5,916 nucleotides of DNA, taken from contig URTU01000098.1 of NCBI GenBank assembly GCA_900550925.1, positions 1-5,916 of the forward strand. Reading direction: 5' to 3'. This stretch comes from an uncultured Alistipes sp. (GTDB lineage: Bacteria; Bacteroidota; Bacteroidia; Bacteroidales; Rikenellaceae). The position numbers were made by a program, and so were the translations under genes. Positions 1 through 5,916 of the stretch are shown piece after piece; within the stretch, counting starts at the first letter, position 1, and every line of letters begins with the position of its first letter. The notes below the pieces were generated by a model. That model was not told the DNA's origin, ran no database searches, and saw only the letters and a list, made by a program, of their open reading frames with translations.

Positions 1-1188
1 ATCGGCAAGGGCTACAAGGACGACGGCAAGGGCGGCAACGCCCGCAAGGGCATCGTCTGGGTGGCCCGCCGCATTCCCGACGGCTGCGTCTCGGCACACG
101 CCAACCAGGCCCGCATCACGACCTTCCCGTTCAACGACCCCGAGAACTGCCTCTATGCCCCCGACGTGGTGACCTTCGCCCGCGAGATGGGCTACTTCGA
201 CGGCAAGGACGAGGAGTTCAGCTTCGCCGACGCCTACTGCCCGGCCGACTTCGGGACCGTGCGCGGCTGCGACGCCCGCGTCTGGGCCTTCTTCCGCACC
301 GTGGCCGACGGAATGGACGCCTATGAGGACTACGCCATGGGATACAACCTCGAAAACCGCATGCCGCTGTGGGTGAAGCCCCGCACGAAGGTGTCGCCCA
401 AGACCGTCTTCGACTGCATGCGCGACCACTACGAGGGCACGCCGATGGACATGACCCGCGACCTGGGGGCCGGAGGCCACAACTGCCCCTACCGCTGGCG
501 CCCGATGACCTTCGAGGTGGACGGCGTCGAATACCTCAACGAACGCGCCACGGCCACGCAGCAGACCGGTTTCTGGTTCGTGGCACAGGCCCGTCCCGAG
601 GTGGCGCCCGACATGGGCATACTCTGGTTCGGCGTGGACGACGCCGCCACGTCGTGCCTGACACCGATCTACTGCTCCGCAAGCGAGGTACCCGAGTGTT
701 TCCGCGAGGGCAACGGCTCGATGCTCGAATACTCGCCGACGTCGGCATTCTGGCTCTTCAACCGCGTGACGAACTTCGCCTACATGCGCTACGACATGAT
801 CTCGGCCGACATCCGCAAGGTCGTGGACGCCTGGGAGAACGGTTTGCTCGAGCAGGTGGCCGAGGTCGATGCCAAGGCCCAGGTGCCCGCCTCGAAGCAG
901 GGCCGCAACCGCATCCTCACCTCCTTCAGCGTGGAGACGGCACAGAAGCTGTTCGACCGCTGGTCGAAGCTTGACAAGTACCTGCTCATCAAGTACATGG
1001 ACGGCAACGTGAAGAGCGAGCACGGCGATGTGCTCGACTACCTCGACGGCAATGCCGGGGCGGCACACTTCGTGGAGAACGGCAACGGACGCCAGATTCC
1101 GGACAAGATCCAGTTCCCGGGCTACAACGAGAAGTGGAAGCGCGCCGTGGTGCGGGACAACGGCGAAATCCTGAAGGTCATCAAATAA
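1..1188 (+). CDS. C69-family dipeptidase (peptidase U34/PepD type), 5' end missing
   Basis: The frame is open from the first base and ends at TAA 1186-1188, giving 395 visible codons. The product resembles the C69 (formerly U34) dipeptidases, N-terminal nucleophile hydrolases that split dipeptides. Family-like stretches include the IVW-ARRIPDG segment followed by AHANQARI (visible residues about 32-39), then DPENCLYAPDVV, the GYNLENRMPLWVKP region, and YSPTSAFWLFNRVTNFAY. Family members are usually around 470-550 residues, so roughly 100-150 N-terminal residues lie outside the window. These should include the catalytic cysteine and any signal peptide, so activity and location cannot be judged here. 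The GTG at base 61 is an internal valine, not the start. Third codon positions are almost all G or C, and bases 61-120 hold 44 G/C of 60, clearly richer than the genes further right. lpdA follows after 13 nt. The family call is firm; the dipeptide specificity is unknown. Confidence 0.9.
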   Translation: MGKGYKDDGKGGNARKGIVWVARRIPDGCVSAHANQARITTFPFNDPENCLYAPDVVTFAREMGYFDGKDEEFSFADAYCPADFGTVRGCDARVWAFFRTVADGMDAYEDYAMGYNLENRMPLWVKPRTKVSPKTVFDCMRDHYEGTPMDMTRDLGAGGHNCPYRWRPMTFEVDGVEYLNERATATQQTGFWFVAQARPEVAPDMGILWFGVDDAATSCLTPIYCSASEVPECFREGNGSMLEYSPTSAFWLFNRVTNFAYMRYDMISADIRKVVDAWENGLLEQVAEVDAKAQVPASKQGRNRILTSFSVETAQKLFDRWSKLDKYLLIKYMDGNVKSEHGDVLDYLDGNAGAAHFVENGNGRQIPDKIQFPGYNEKWKRAVVRDNGEILKVIK

Positions 1189-1201
1189 ACCATCGCATAG
1201 T

Positions 1202-2590
1202 ATGAAATACGACATCATCGTAATAGGCAGCGGCCCTGGAGGTTATGTTGCCGCCGTGCGGGCCGCGCAGGCCGGAAGACGCACCGCAATCGTCGAACGC
1301 GAATCGTTGGGCGGAGTATGCCTGAACTGGGGCTGCATCCCCACGAAAGCTCTTCTCAAGAGCGCCGACATATACCGCCATACGCTTGAAGCTGCACAAT
1401 TCGGGGTCGAGATCGACGGCACGCCGCGTTTCGACATGGAGAAGGCTGTTGCACGCAGCCGCCAGGTCGCCGAGACGATGAGCAAGGGTGTCGACTTCCT
1501 GATGAAAAAGAACGGCATCGACATCCTCCGCGGACACGGAACGATCGAAGCAAAAGGAGTGGTTGCAGTGACCGACGGCGACAAGACCGAACGTTACGAA
1601 GCAGACCATATAATCCTTGCAACCGGTTCACGTCCACGTATTTTACCATTCATCCATGTCGACGGCAGCAAGATAATCACTTCACGCGAGGCGCTCGTCC
1701 TGAAGCAACTGCCCGCATCGATGGTCGTGATCGGGTCGGGTGCCATCGGCAGCGAATTCGCCTACCTGTACGCCTCGCTCGGCGTCAAAGTGACAGTGGT
1801 GGAGTACCAGCCGACATTGATGCCGCTCGAGGACGAGGAGGTCTCGAAAACAATGGAACGCGCCTTCCGCAAACTGCGCATTGCGACATATACCGGCACG
1901 AATGTGCTCGAAGCCCGCGTCAACGAATCGGGCCTGTGCGAAGTCGATGTCGAGGGCAAGAAGGGGCGCGAAACCCTTACGGCAGAGATGGTTCTGTGCG
2001 CCGTCGGCATCAAGTCGAATATCGAGAATCTCGGCCTCGAAACCGTCGGGATCGCGCCCGAACGCGACAAGATCCCGGTCGACGAATTCTATCGCACTTC
2101 AGTTGCCGGCGTCTATGCCATTGGAGACCTGGTCTCCTCACCGGCTTTGGCTCACGTGGCCTCGGCCGAAGCGATCTGCTGCGTAGACGCCATCTGCAGC
2201 CGCAGTCCGAAGCCACTGAACTACAATGCCATACCGTCGTGTGTATACACTTCGCCCGAGGTCGCTTCGGTGGGTCTGACCGAGAAACAGGCCGCCGACA
2301 AGGGTATAAACCTATGTGTCGGGCGCTTCCAGTTCGCCGCTTCGGGCAAAGCCGCCGCTTCGGGCAGCCGTGACGGATTCGTGAAACTGATATTCGACGC
2401 CGACAGCGGGAAACTTGTCGGGGCACACATGGTCGGCATGAACGTTACGGAGATGATTGCCGAACCGACCCTGGGACTGCAGTTAGGGGCCACGGCCGAG
2501 CAGATCGCCACGACCGTACATTCGCATCCCACGATGAGCGAAGCCGTAATGGAGGCCGCCGAGGAGGCCCGCAAGGCAATGCAGAAATAG
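1202..2590 (+). CDS. lpdA: Dihydrolipoyl dehydrogenase (E3/L-protein)
   Basis: This flavoenzyme reoxidises dihydrolipoyl groups with NAD+. It serves as the E3 subunit of 2-oxoacid dehydrogenase complexes and as the L-protein of glycine cleavage, in the cytoplasm. The 462-residue length is normal for the family. The FAD-binding Rossmann motif GSGPGG is at residues 9-14. The redox-active disulfide is C40/C45 in GGVCLNWGCIPTK. The NAD-binding motif GSGAIG is at 178-183, with E201 ending the second strand, as expected for NAD+ preference. The second FAD motif, YAIGD, is at 305-309. The C-terminal dimerisation domain ends with HSHPTMSE, giving the catalytic dyad H442/E447. All key residues are present. 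The ATG start is supported by the Rossmann fold beginning at residue 4; no Shine-Dalgarno sequence is visible. No E1, E2 or glycine-cleavage gene is in view, so its partner complex is not indicated. It probably shares a transcript with the dipeptidase gene 13 nt upstream, as I see no promoter in that gap. Confidence 0.97.
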   Translation: MKYDIIVIGSGPGGYVAAVRAAQAGRRTAIVERESLGGVCLNWGCIPTKALLKSADIYRHTLEAAQFGVEIDGTPRFDMEKAVARSRQVAETMSKGVDFLMKKNGIDILRGHGTIEAKGVVAVTDGDKTERYEADHIILATGSRPRILPFIHVDGSKIITSREALVLKQLPASMVVIGSGAIGSEFAYLYASLGVKVTVVEYQPTLMPLEDEEVSKTMERAFRKLRIATYTGTNVLEARVNESGLCEVDVEGKKGRETLTAEMVLCAVGIKSNIENLGLETVGIAPERDKIPVDEFYRTSVAGVYAIGDLVSSPALAHVASAEAICCVDAICSRSPKPLNYNAIPSCVYTSPEVASVGLTEKQAADKGINLCVGRFQFAASGKAAASGSRDGFVKLIFDADSGKLVGAHMVGMNVTEMIAEPTLGLQLGATAEQIATTVHSHPTMSEAVMEAAEEARKAMQK

Positions 2591-2593
2591 TCG

Positions 2594-2640
2594 TGCAGCG
2601 CGTTCTTCTCCTGAAGGTCCGACCTGAGAAGGAATCTGCA
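2594..2640 (+). other. Imperfect hairpin in the 3' UTR of lpdA
   Basis: Just after the lpdA stop codon the plus strand can fold into an interrupted stem. TGCAG 2594-2598 pairs with CTGCA 2636-2640. After an internal loop, TTCTTCTC 2603-2610 pairs with GAGAAGGA 2626-2633 (8 bp with one G-U). After a four-base bulge, AGGT 2615-2618 pairs with ACCT 2622-2625 around a CCG loop. That makes 17 pairs in 47 nt. No U-tract follows directly, so it is not itself a typical terminator; the clear terminator starts 10 nt further on. It could protect the mRNA 3' end or be chance pairing. Confidence 0.35.
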
Positions 2641-2650
2641 AGAATATAAC

Positions 2651-2690
2651 AAAATAGAGCGATATAGCCTGTTCTGTATCGCTCTATTTT
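2651..2690. terminator. Bidirectional intrinsic terminator between lpdA and truA
   Basis: There is a perfect 14-bp inverted repeat, AAAATAGAGCGATA (2651-2664) against TATCGCTCTATTTT (2677-2690). Three further inner pairs, one of them G-U, extend it to 17 bp around the loop CCTGTT. The arm ends supply a T-run in either direction: TTTTATATATTT on the plus strand and TTTTGTTATATTC on the minus strand. It sits in the gap between convergent genes, 60 nt after the lpdA stop and 30 nt beyond the truA stop, so it very likely ends both transcripts. Confidence 0.9.
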
Positions 2691-2720
2691 ATATATTTAC
2701 AGGATATTACCGCATTTATA

Positions 2721-3524
2721 TTACATATCACATAATGTCAACGGAGCCAGCGGACCGCTGTCGTTTCTGCGCCATTTCCGCATGAAAACATCGGCCGGGT
2801 AGAGTATGTCGTAAAGGAACAGCCCTTGAGCCGGAGCCGACCCCGACGACCTCGACAAGTCGCGGGCTGCAACGATCTCGTCAAACTGTTCGACACTGAG
2901 GCGTCCACGCCCGACATCAACCAGCGTTCCGACCACCGCCCGCACCATATTCCGCAGAAAGCGGTCGGCCGAAAATACGAATACGGCACCGCTCTCATCC
3001 GTATGCCACCGGGCTTCAAATATATGGCACAAGTTGGTCTTGTTGTTGGAGTTAAGCTTCGCGAACGAGGTGAAATCATCGTACCTGAGCAGTCGAGCCG
3101 CCGCCGCATTCATAGCATCCCAATCCAAATGTCCGGAGTATTGCCATGCCGAGCGTACCGCAAACGGATTCTTTTCATTCTCAATGCGGTAGCGGTATTC
3201 ACGTCGCACGGCATCGAAGCGTGCATGCGCCGAATCATCAACCCGCGTCAAACTCATTACGGCTATGTCACGCGGCAATACCGAATTCAGATGATAACAT
3301 AAATCATCGGTCGATATAATTTCATTATCTACATCGAAATGAGTAACATAATATGCCGCATGCACGCCGGTATCCGTCCTGCCGGCACCGGTCGTTTCGA
3401 TCTCACGGCGCAGCAAGGTCGACAAGGCCGATTCGAGCGTCTGCTGGACCGACGGCGACGAAACCTGCCGCTGCCAGCCGCAATAGGCCGTGCCGTCGTA
3501 CCGTAACTCCATGAAATAACGCAT
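2721..3524 (-). CDS. truA: tRNA pseudouridine(38-40) synthase TruA
   Basis: TruA isomerises uridines 38, 39 and 40 in the anticodon arm of many tRNAs to pseudouridine; it works in the cytoplasm as a homodimer without cofactor. The 267-residue protein opens with the family-typical MRYFMELRYDGTAYCGWQ. The catalytic aspartate is D51 in GAGRTDTGVHA. Other conserved blocks are HARFDA (100-105), REYRYR with the active-site tyrosine Y110, DDFTSFAK (149-156), the basic RFLRNMVRAVVGT segment (188-200), and SAPAQGLFLYDILYP near the C-terminus. About 17 residues follow that last block, a modest tail that may be specific to this lineage. The ATG at 3524 is chosen because the conserved N-terminal strand starts there and a good promoter lies about 30 nt upstream. 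The gene is monocistronic within the window: it is divergent from dapB, convergent with lpdA, and ends in TAA (2721-2723) near the shared terminator. Confidence 0.97.
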   Translation of the reverse strand: MRYFMELRYDGTAYCGWQRQVSSPSVQQTLESALSTLLRREIETTGAGRTDTGVHAAYYVTHFDVDNEIISTDDLCYHLNSVLPRDIAVMSLTRVDDSAHARFDAVRREYRYRIENEKNPFAVRSAWQYSGHLDWDAMNAAAARLLRYDDFTSFAKLNSNNKTNLCHIFEARWHTDESGAVFVFSADRFLRNMVRAVVGTLVDVGRGRLSVEQFDEIVAARDLSRSSGSAPAQGLFLYDILYPADVFMRKWRRNDSGPLAPLTLCDM

Positions 3525-3555
3525 CTTGAATGTGGCATTAAACGTTTCCCGAAAA

Positions 3556-3587
3556 CAAATGTAAGATAAAATTCCAAAACGGTCAAA
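3556..3587 (-). promoter_or_regulatory. truA promoter, Bacteroidota consensus (TTTG-N20-TACATTTG)
   Basis: Read on the minus strand, TTTG (plus-strand CAAA 3584-3587) is followed by a 20-nt spacer and TACATTTG (plus-strand CAAATGTA 3556-3563). This matches the -33/-7 pattern TTTG-N19-21-TAnnTTTG known for the primary sigma factor of Bacteroidota. Initiation would be expected around 3548-3551, giving a leader of about 25 nt before the truA ATG at 3524. The assignment rests on sequence match and position. Confidence 0.8.
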
Positions 3588-3591
3588 AATA

Positions 3592-3623
3592 TTTCGTTTT
3601 CACTGCCGAAAACAGTATCTTTG
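3592..3623 (+). promoter_or_regulatory. dapB operon promoter (TTTC-N20-TATCTTTG)
   Basis: TATCTTTG at 3616-3623 is an exact TAnnTTTG -7 element. Twenty bases upstream lies TTTC (3592-3595), a one-base deviation from the TTTG -33 consensus. Transcription would start near 3630, leaving a leader of only about 10-12 nt (A-rich, GACAGAAAAAC) before the dapB ATG at 3642. The spacer contains the dyad GTTTTC-N6-GAAAAC (3596-3613), a possible operator. No other promoter is apparent before lepB or the yigZ-like gene, so this one probably drives all three. Confidence 0.75.
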
Positions 3624-3641
3624 TATGATCGACAGAAAAAC

Positions 3642-4358
3642 ATGAAAGCAGCTATCATCGGATACGGCAAGATGGGGCACGAGATCGAACAGGTGCTCCT
3701 GCAGCGCAATCATCAGGTCGCTCTGACAATCGATTCGCACAACCGCTCGGAACTATCGCCAAAACGGTTGGAACAGATCGACATAGCTTTCGAATTCACC
3801 GCCCCCGACCAAGCCACCGGCAACATCATGCAATGTCTCGAATGCGGCATTCCGGTAGTTTGCGGGACAACCGGAACGAAGTTCGACCTGGAGACAATCG
3901 CAAATCTCTGCCGGAAAAACAAAACAGCATTCATCCACGCCACCAATTTCAGCATCGGTGTCAACATAATGTTCAGTCTGAACGACTATCTGGCCCGATT
4001 AATGAATCGTTTCGGGCTGTATGACATCACGATAGAGGAGACTCACCACCGGCACAAGATCGACGCCCCGAGCGGAACGGCTATCACACTGGCCGAAGGC
4101 GCAATATCGCACCTCGACACCAAAACGGAGTGGCATGCCGGTACGACAACAGAACCAAATCGATTGGAAATCTGTTCGATACGCCGCAGCGAAGTGGTGG
4201 GCGACCATACGGTGACATACGAATCGCCGCTCGACCGGCTGTCGATAACCCATTCGCTCAAATCGCGCTCGGCACTTGCCGAAGGTGCCGTAATAGCGGG
4301 TGAATTCATTTGCGGCCGAACCGGCATTTTCACGATGAAAGATATCACAAATCTGTAA
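3642..4358 (+). CDS. dapB: 4-hydroxy-tetrahydrodipicolinate reductase
   Basis: DapB catalyses the NAD(P)H-dependent reduction of the DapA product to tetrahydrodipicolinate, on the cytoplasmic route to meso-diaminopimelate (peptidoglycan) and lysine. The 238-residue product has the Rossmann motif GYGKMG (7-12) and an acidic D31 where the family contacts the adenosine ribose. It also has FEFTAPD (50-56), VVCGTTG (72-78), and the signature ETHHRHKIDAPSGTA, whose H135, H136 and K139 correspond to the catalytic/substrate residues of the family. It is somewhat shorter than the roughly 270-residue proteobacterial enzyme. An in-frame TTG at 3621 would add seven residues, but it lies inside the -7 promoter box, so ATG 3642 is preferred; the Rossmann strand also begins at that methionine. 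It is the first gene of an apparent operon, with lepB 13 nt downstream. Base composition is lower in GC than the left end of the window (28 G/C in 60 at 3901-3960). Confidence 0.97.
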   Translation: MKAAIIGYGKMGHEIEQVLLQRNHQVALTIDSHNRSELSPKRLEQIDIAFEFTAPDQATGNIMQCLECGIPVVCGTTGTKFDLETIANLCRKNKTAFIHATNFSIGVNIMFSLNDYLARLMNRFGLYDITIEETHHRHKIDAPSGTAITLAEGAISHLDTKTEWHAGTTTEPNRLEICSIRRSEVVGDHTVTYESPLDRLSITHSLKSRSALAEGAVIAGEFICGRTGIFTMKDITNL

Positions 4359-4371
4359 TGCAATACTTGAT

Positions 4372-5727
4372 ATGAGCAAGCTAAAGCAGTTTTTTTCAAA
4401 TAAATGGACCAAATTCTCGCTTGTTGCGATTATATACGTGCTGTGGTTCGTCGTGTGGACAGGCAACCTGTGGTGGCTGATCGGCGTGCCGATTATCTAC
4501 GACATCTACATCTCCAAACTGATGTACAAGTACATCGGCATACACCACACAAACCTGAAACAGCGCAGCAAAGCCTATAAAACCGCTGCCGACTGGATCG
4601 GAAGCATACTCTTCGCCGTCATCGTCGCATCGTTGGCACATACGTTCCTGTTCCAGCTCTACTTCATCCCCTCATCTTCGATGGAGGGTACGATGCTGGT
4701 CGGTGACTACCTATATGTCAGCAAGTTGACATACGGCCCGCAGATGCCGAACACCCCCGTTTCTTTCCCGCTCGTCCACCATACGATGCCTTTCTCGAAA
4801 ACAAAAAAATCTTTCTCCGAAATAATACAGTGGCCGTATCACCGACTCAAGGGACTGCGCAACGTTGAACGTAACGACATAGTAGTCTTCAACTTCCCCG
4901 CCGGAGATACCGTATTGCTTGAGATGCAGGAGCGCACCTATTACGACGTGTTGCGCGAGTACCAGCGGCAGTTCGGCAAGGAGGAGGGGCGCCGCCGGCT
5001 GTTCAGCGACTATACGGTCATAACGCGCCCGGTCGACAAGCGCGAGAACTACATCAAGCGCTGCGTGGCAATCCCGAACGACACGATTCAGATCATCGAC
5101 GGACAGGTGATGATAAACGGCCTCAAGCAGATCGAAATCCCTGAACTGCAGTATCTGTACTTCGTCGACACGAACTCTCCGATCAGCATCCGTACATTCA
5201 ACTCGATGGGTATCGAGGAGGCATACGGCAGCGGTCTGCACTACCAGATGAACATGACGGCCGAAGAGGCCGAGGCTGTTGCCGCGATGAATAAGGTAGA
5301 ATCGGTAACTCGCTACCGCGCAGATGGTTCAAGCGAAGATTTCTTCCCGAACGACTCTACCTACAAGTGGAATACCGACAACTTCGGGCCGCTCTGGATT
5401 CCGAGCAAGGGGGCGACCGTAAAACTGACTGCCGAAAATCTGCCCCTTTACCGCCGTATAATCGAGGTTTACGAGCACAACTCGCTCGAAACCGACGGCG
5501 ACCGGATAATCATAAACGGCAAGCCGACAGATTCATACACCTTCAAGATGAATTACTACTTCATGATGGGTGACAACCGGCACAATTCGGCCGACTCGCG
5601 GTTCTGGGGATTCGTTCCCGAAGACCATGTGGTCGGAAAGGCTTCGTTCATATGGTTCTCCAAGGACAAGAGCAGGAAGTTCCCGGGTAACATACGCTGG
5701 AACAGAATGTTCAAAAAAGCAATTTAA
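4372..5727 (+). CDS. lepB: Signal peptidase I, long Bacteroidota-type form
   Basis: This inner-membrane serine/lysine protease removes signal peptides from exported proteins on the outer face of the membrane. In the 451-residue product the nucleophile is S103 in IPSSSMEGTM (box B), followed by GDYLYVSKLTYG (box C). The general-base lysine is K229 in NYIKRCVAIPND (box D). Box E is MGDNRHNSADSRFWGFVPEDHVVGK, with GDN at 400-402. Hydrophobic stretches at about 15-29 and 32-47, and a clear one at 76-96 just before the catalytic serine, suggest up to three membrane segments with the catalytic domain in the periplasm. The S-to-K distance of 126 residues is about twice that of E. coli LepB, and the K-to-GDN part is also enlarged; the extra sequence is charged and soluble-looking. 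All catalytic residues are kept, so it should be active. It lies 13 nt after dapB and 3 nt before the next gene. Confidence 0.95.
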   Translation: MSKLKQFFSNKWTKFSLVAIIYVLWFVVWTGNLWWLIGVPIIYDIYISKLMYKYIGIHHTNLKQRSKAYKTAADWIGSILFAVIVASLAHTFLFQLYFIPSSSMEGTMLVGDYLYVSKLTYGPQMPNTPVSFPLVHHTMPFSKTKKSFSEIIQWPYHRLKGLRNVERNDIVVFNFPAGDTVLLEMQERTYYDVLREYQRQFGKEEGRRRLFSDYTVITRPVDKRENYIKRCVAIPNDTIQIIDGQVMINGLKQIEIPELQYLYFVDTNSPISIRTFNSMGIEEAYGSGLHYQMNMTAEEAEAVAAMNKVESVTRYRADGSSEDFFPNDSTYKWNTDNFGPLWIPSKGATVKLTAENLPLYRRIIEVYEHNSLETDGDRIIINGKPTDSYTFKMNYYFMMGDNRHNSADSRFWGFVPEDHVVGKASFIWFSKDKSRKFPGNIRWNRMFKKAI

Positions 5728-5730
5728 GAG

Positions 5731-5916
5731 ATGGTGGAGGAGAGCGACGTTTACAGGACTTTGGCCGGCGATTCGGAGGCGGTGCTGCGCGAACGAAGCA
5801 GCAAGTTCCTCGCTTTCGCATACCACGTCGAAGACGAGGAGCAGATCCGTGAACGTCTCGATGCCCTCCGCAAAAAATATTACGACGCCACGCATCACTG
5901 TTATGCCTGGCGGCTC
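5731..5916 (+). CDS. yigZ: IMPACT/YigZ family protein, 3' end missing
   Basis: Sixty-two codons are visible from ATG 5731, and the frame is open to the end of the window. The start of the conserved N-terminal domain is recognisable: ERSSKFLAFAYHV (about residues 21-33), matching the family's K-SRF or K-SKF block, then a helix with EEQIRERLDALRKKYYDATHHCYAW (36-60), matching the D-A-HHC-AW signature. Bacterial YigZ proteins are about 200 residues, so roughly two thirds is missing. Their function is poorly defined; the eukaryotic relative IMPACT modulates translation stress signalling through GCN1, but that role should not be transferred here. The start lies 3 nt after the lepB stop, which suggests translational coupling within the dapB-lepB operon. 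Confidence 0.88.
   Translation, partial: MVEESDVYRTLAGDSEAVLRERSSKFLAFAYHVEDEEQIRERLDALRKKYYDATHHCYAWRL

Noticed and set aside
61..63. GTG as a start for the dipeptidase
   Set aside because: The frame is open back to the first base and the residues upstream continue the family-like sequence, so this is an internal valine of a gene cut by the window edge.
1189..1201. Possible separate promoter or ribosome binding site for lpdA
   Set aside because: The 13-nt gap contains neither a TAnnTTTG box nor a purine-rich Shine-Dalgarno sequence; the absence of the latter is usual in Bacteroidota.
1181..1609. 142-codon minus-strand open frame opposite the lpdA 5' end
   Set aside because: It lies wholly opposite well-identified coding sequence, shows no recognisable domain, and is expected by chance in GC-rich DNA.
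2335..2366. Direct repeat of the 14-mer CGCCGCTTCGGGCA, 18 nt apart, inside lpdA
   Set aside because: It encodes the similar pieces AASGK and AASGS in a region where family members have a comparable Ala/Gly-rich stretch of the same length; protein length is normal, so it looks like codon coincidence rather than a repeat element.
2826..3302. 158-codon plus-strand open frame opposite truA
   Set aside because: It is opposite conserved TruA sequence, lacks a promoter of its own and lies beyond the bidirectional terminator; nothing in it is recognisable.
3621..3641. TTG start giving dapB seven extra N-terminal residues
   Set aside because: The TTG is part of the TATCTTTG -7 promoter box, so it would lie upstream of the expected transcript start; the Rossmann fold begins at the ATG at 3642.
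4711..5241. 176-codon minus-strand open frame opposite lepB
   Set aside because: It mirrors a strongly supported lepB reading frame; its composition is that of an antisense shadow, and no promoter or family motif is visible.
1..5916. Mobile element, CRISPR array, tRNA/rRNA gene, or defence or toxin-antitoxin module
   Set aside because: All long stretches are accounted for by housekeeping genes, and the intergenic gaps (13, 130, 117, 13 and 3 nt) hold only promoters and hairpins; I saw no long terminal repeats, repeat-spacer pattern or RNA gene signature.

Overview
The window looks like a stretch of core chromosome from a Bacteroidota organism, most plausibly order Bacteroidales. The moderately GC-rich coding sequence would fit an Alistipes-like (Rikenellaceae) genome, but the genus is an inference. 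Three things point to Bacteroidota. The two recognisable promoters have the TTTG-N20-TAnnTTTG architecture of that phylum. No start codon has a clear Shine-Dalgarno sequence. The signal peptidase I has the long, insertion-rich form I associate with the phylum.

Layout from left to right: (1) the 3' part of a C69-family dipeptidase gene, open from the first base; (2) lpdA, encoding a complete 462-residue dihydrolipoyl dehydrogenase, 13 nt downstream and probably in the same transcript; (3) a 130-nt convergent gap holding an imperfect branched hairpin and a strong bidirectional terminator; (4) truA on the minus strand; (5) a 117-nt AT-rich divergent gap with two back-to-back promoters, one for truA and one for dapB; (6) dapB, lepB and the 5' end of an IMPACT/YigZ-family gene, all on the plus strand with gaps of 13 and 3 nt, which looks like one operon.

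The genes serve separate housekeeping roles: peptide breakdown, 2-oxoacid dehydrogenase or glycine cleavage chemistry, tRNA pseudouridylation, diaminopimelate/lysine synthesis, and signal peptide cleavage. I see no mobile element, CRISPR array, tRNA or rRNA gene, toxin-antitoxin pair or defence system. I found no previously undescribed system. The observations most worth a second look are regulatory: the compact divergent promoter region with its repeated CCGAAAACA motif, and the folded 3' region after lpdA. There is no gene-free stretch longer than 300 bases.
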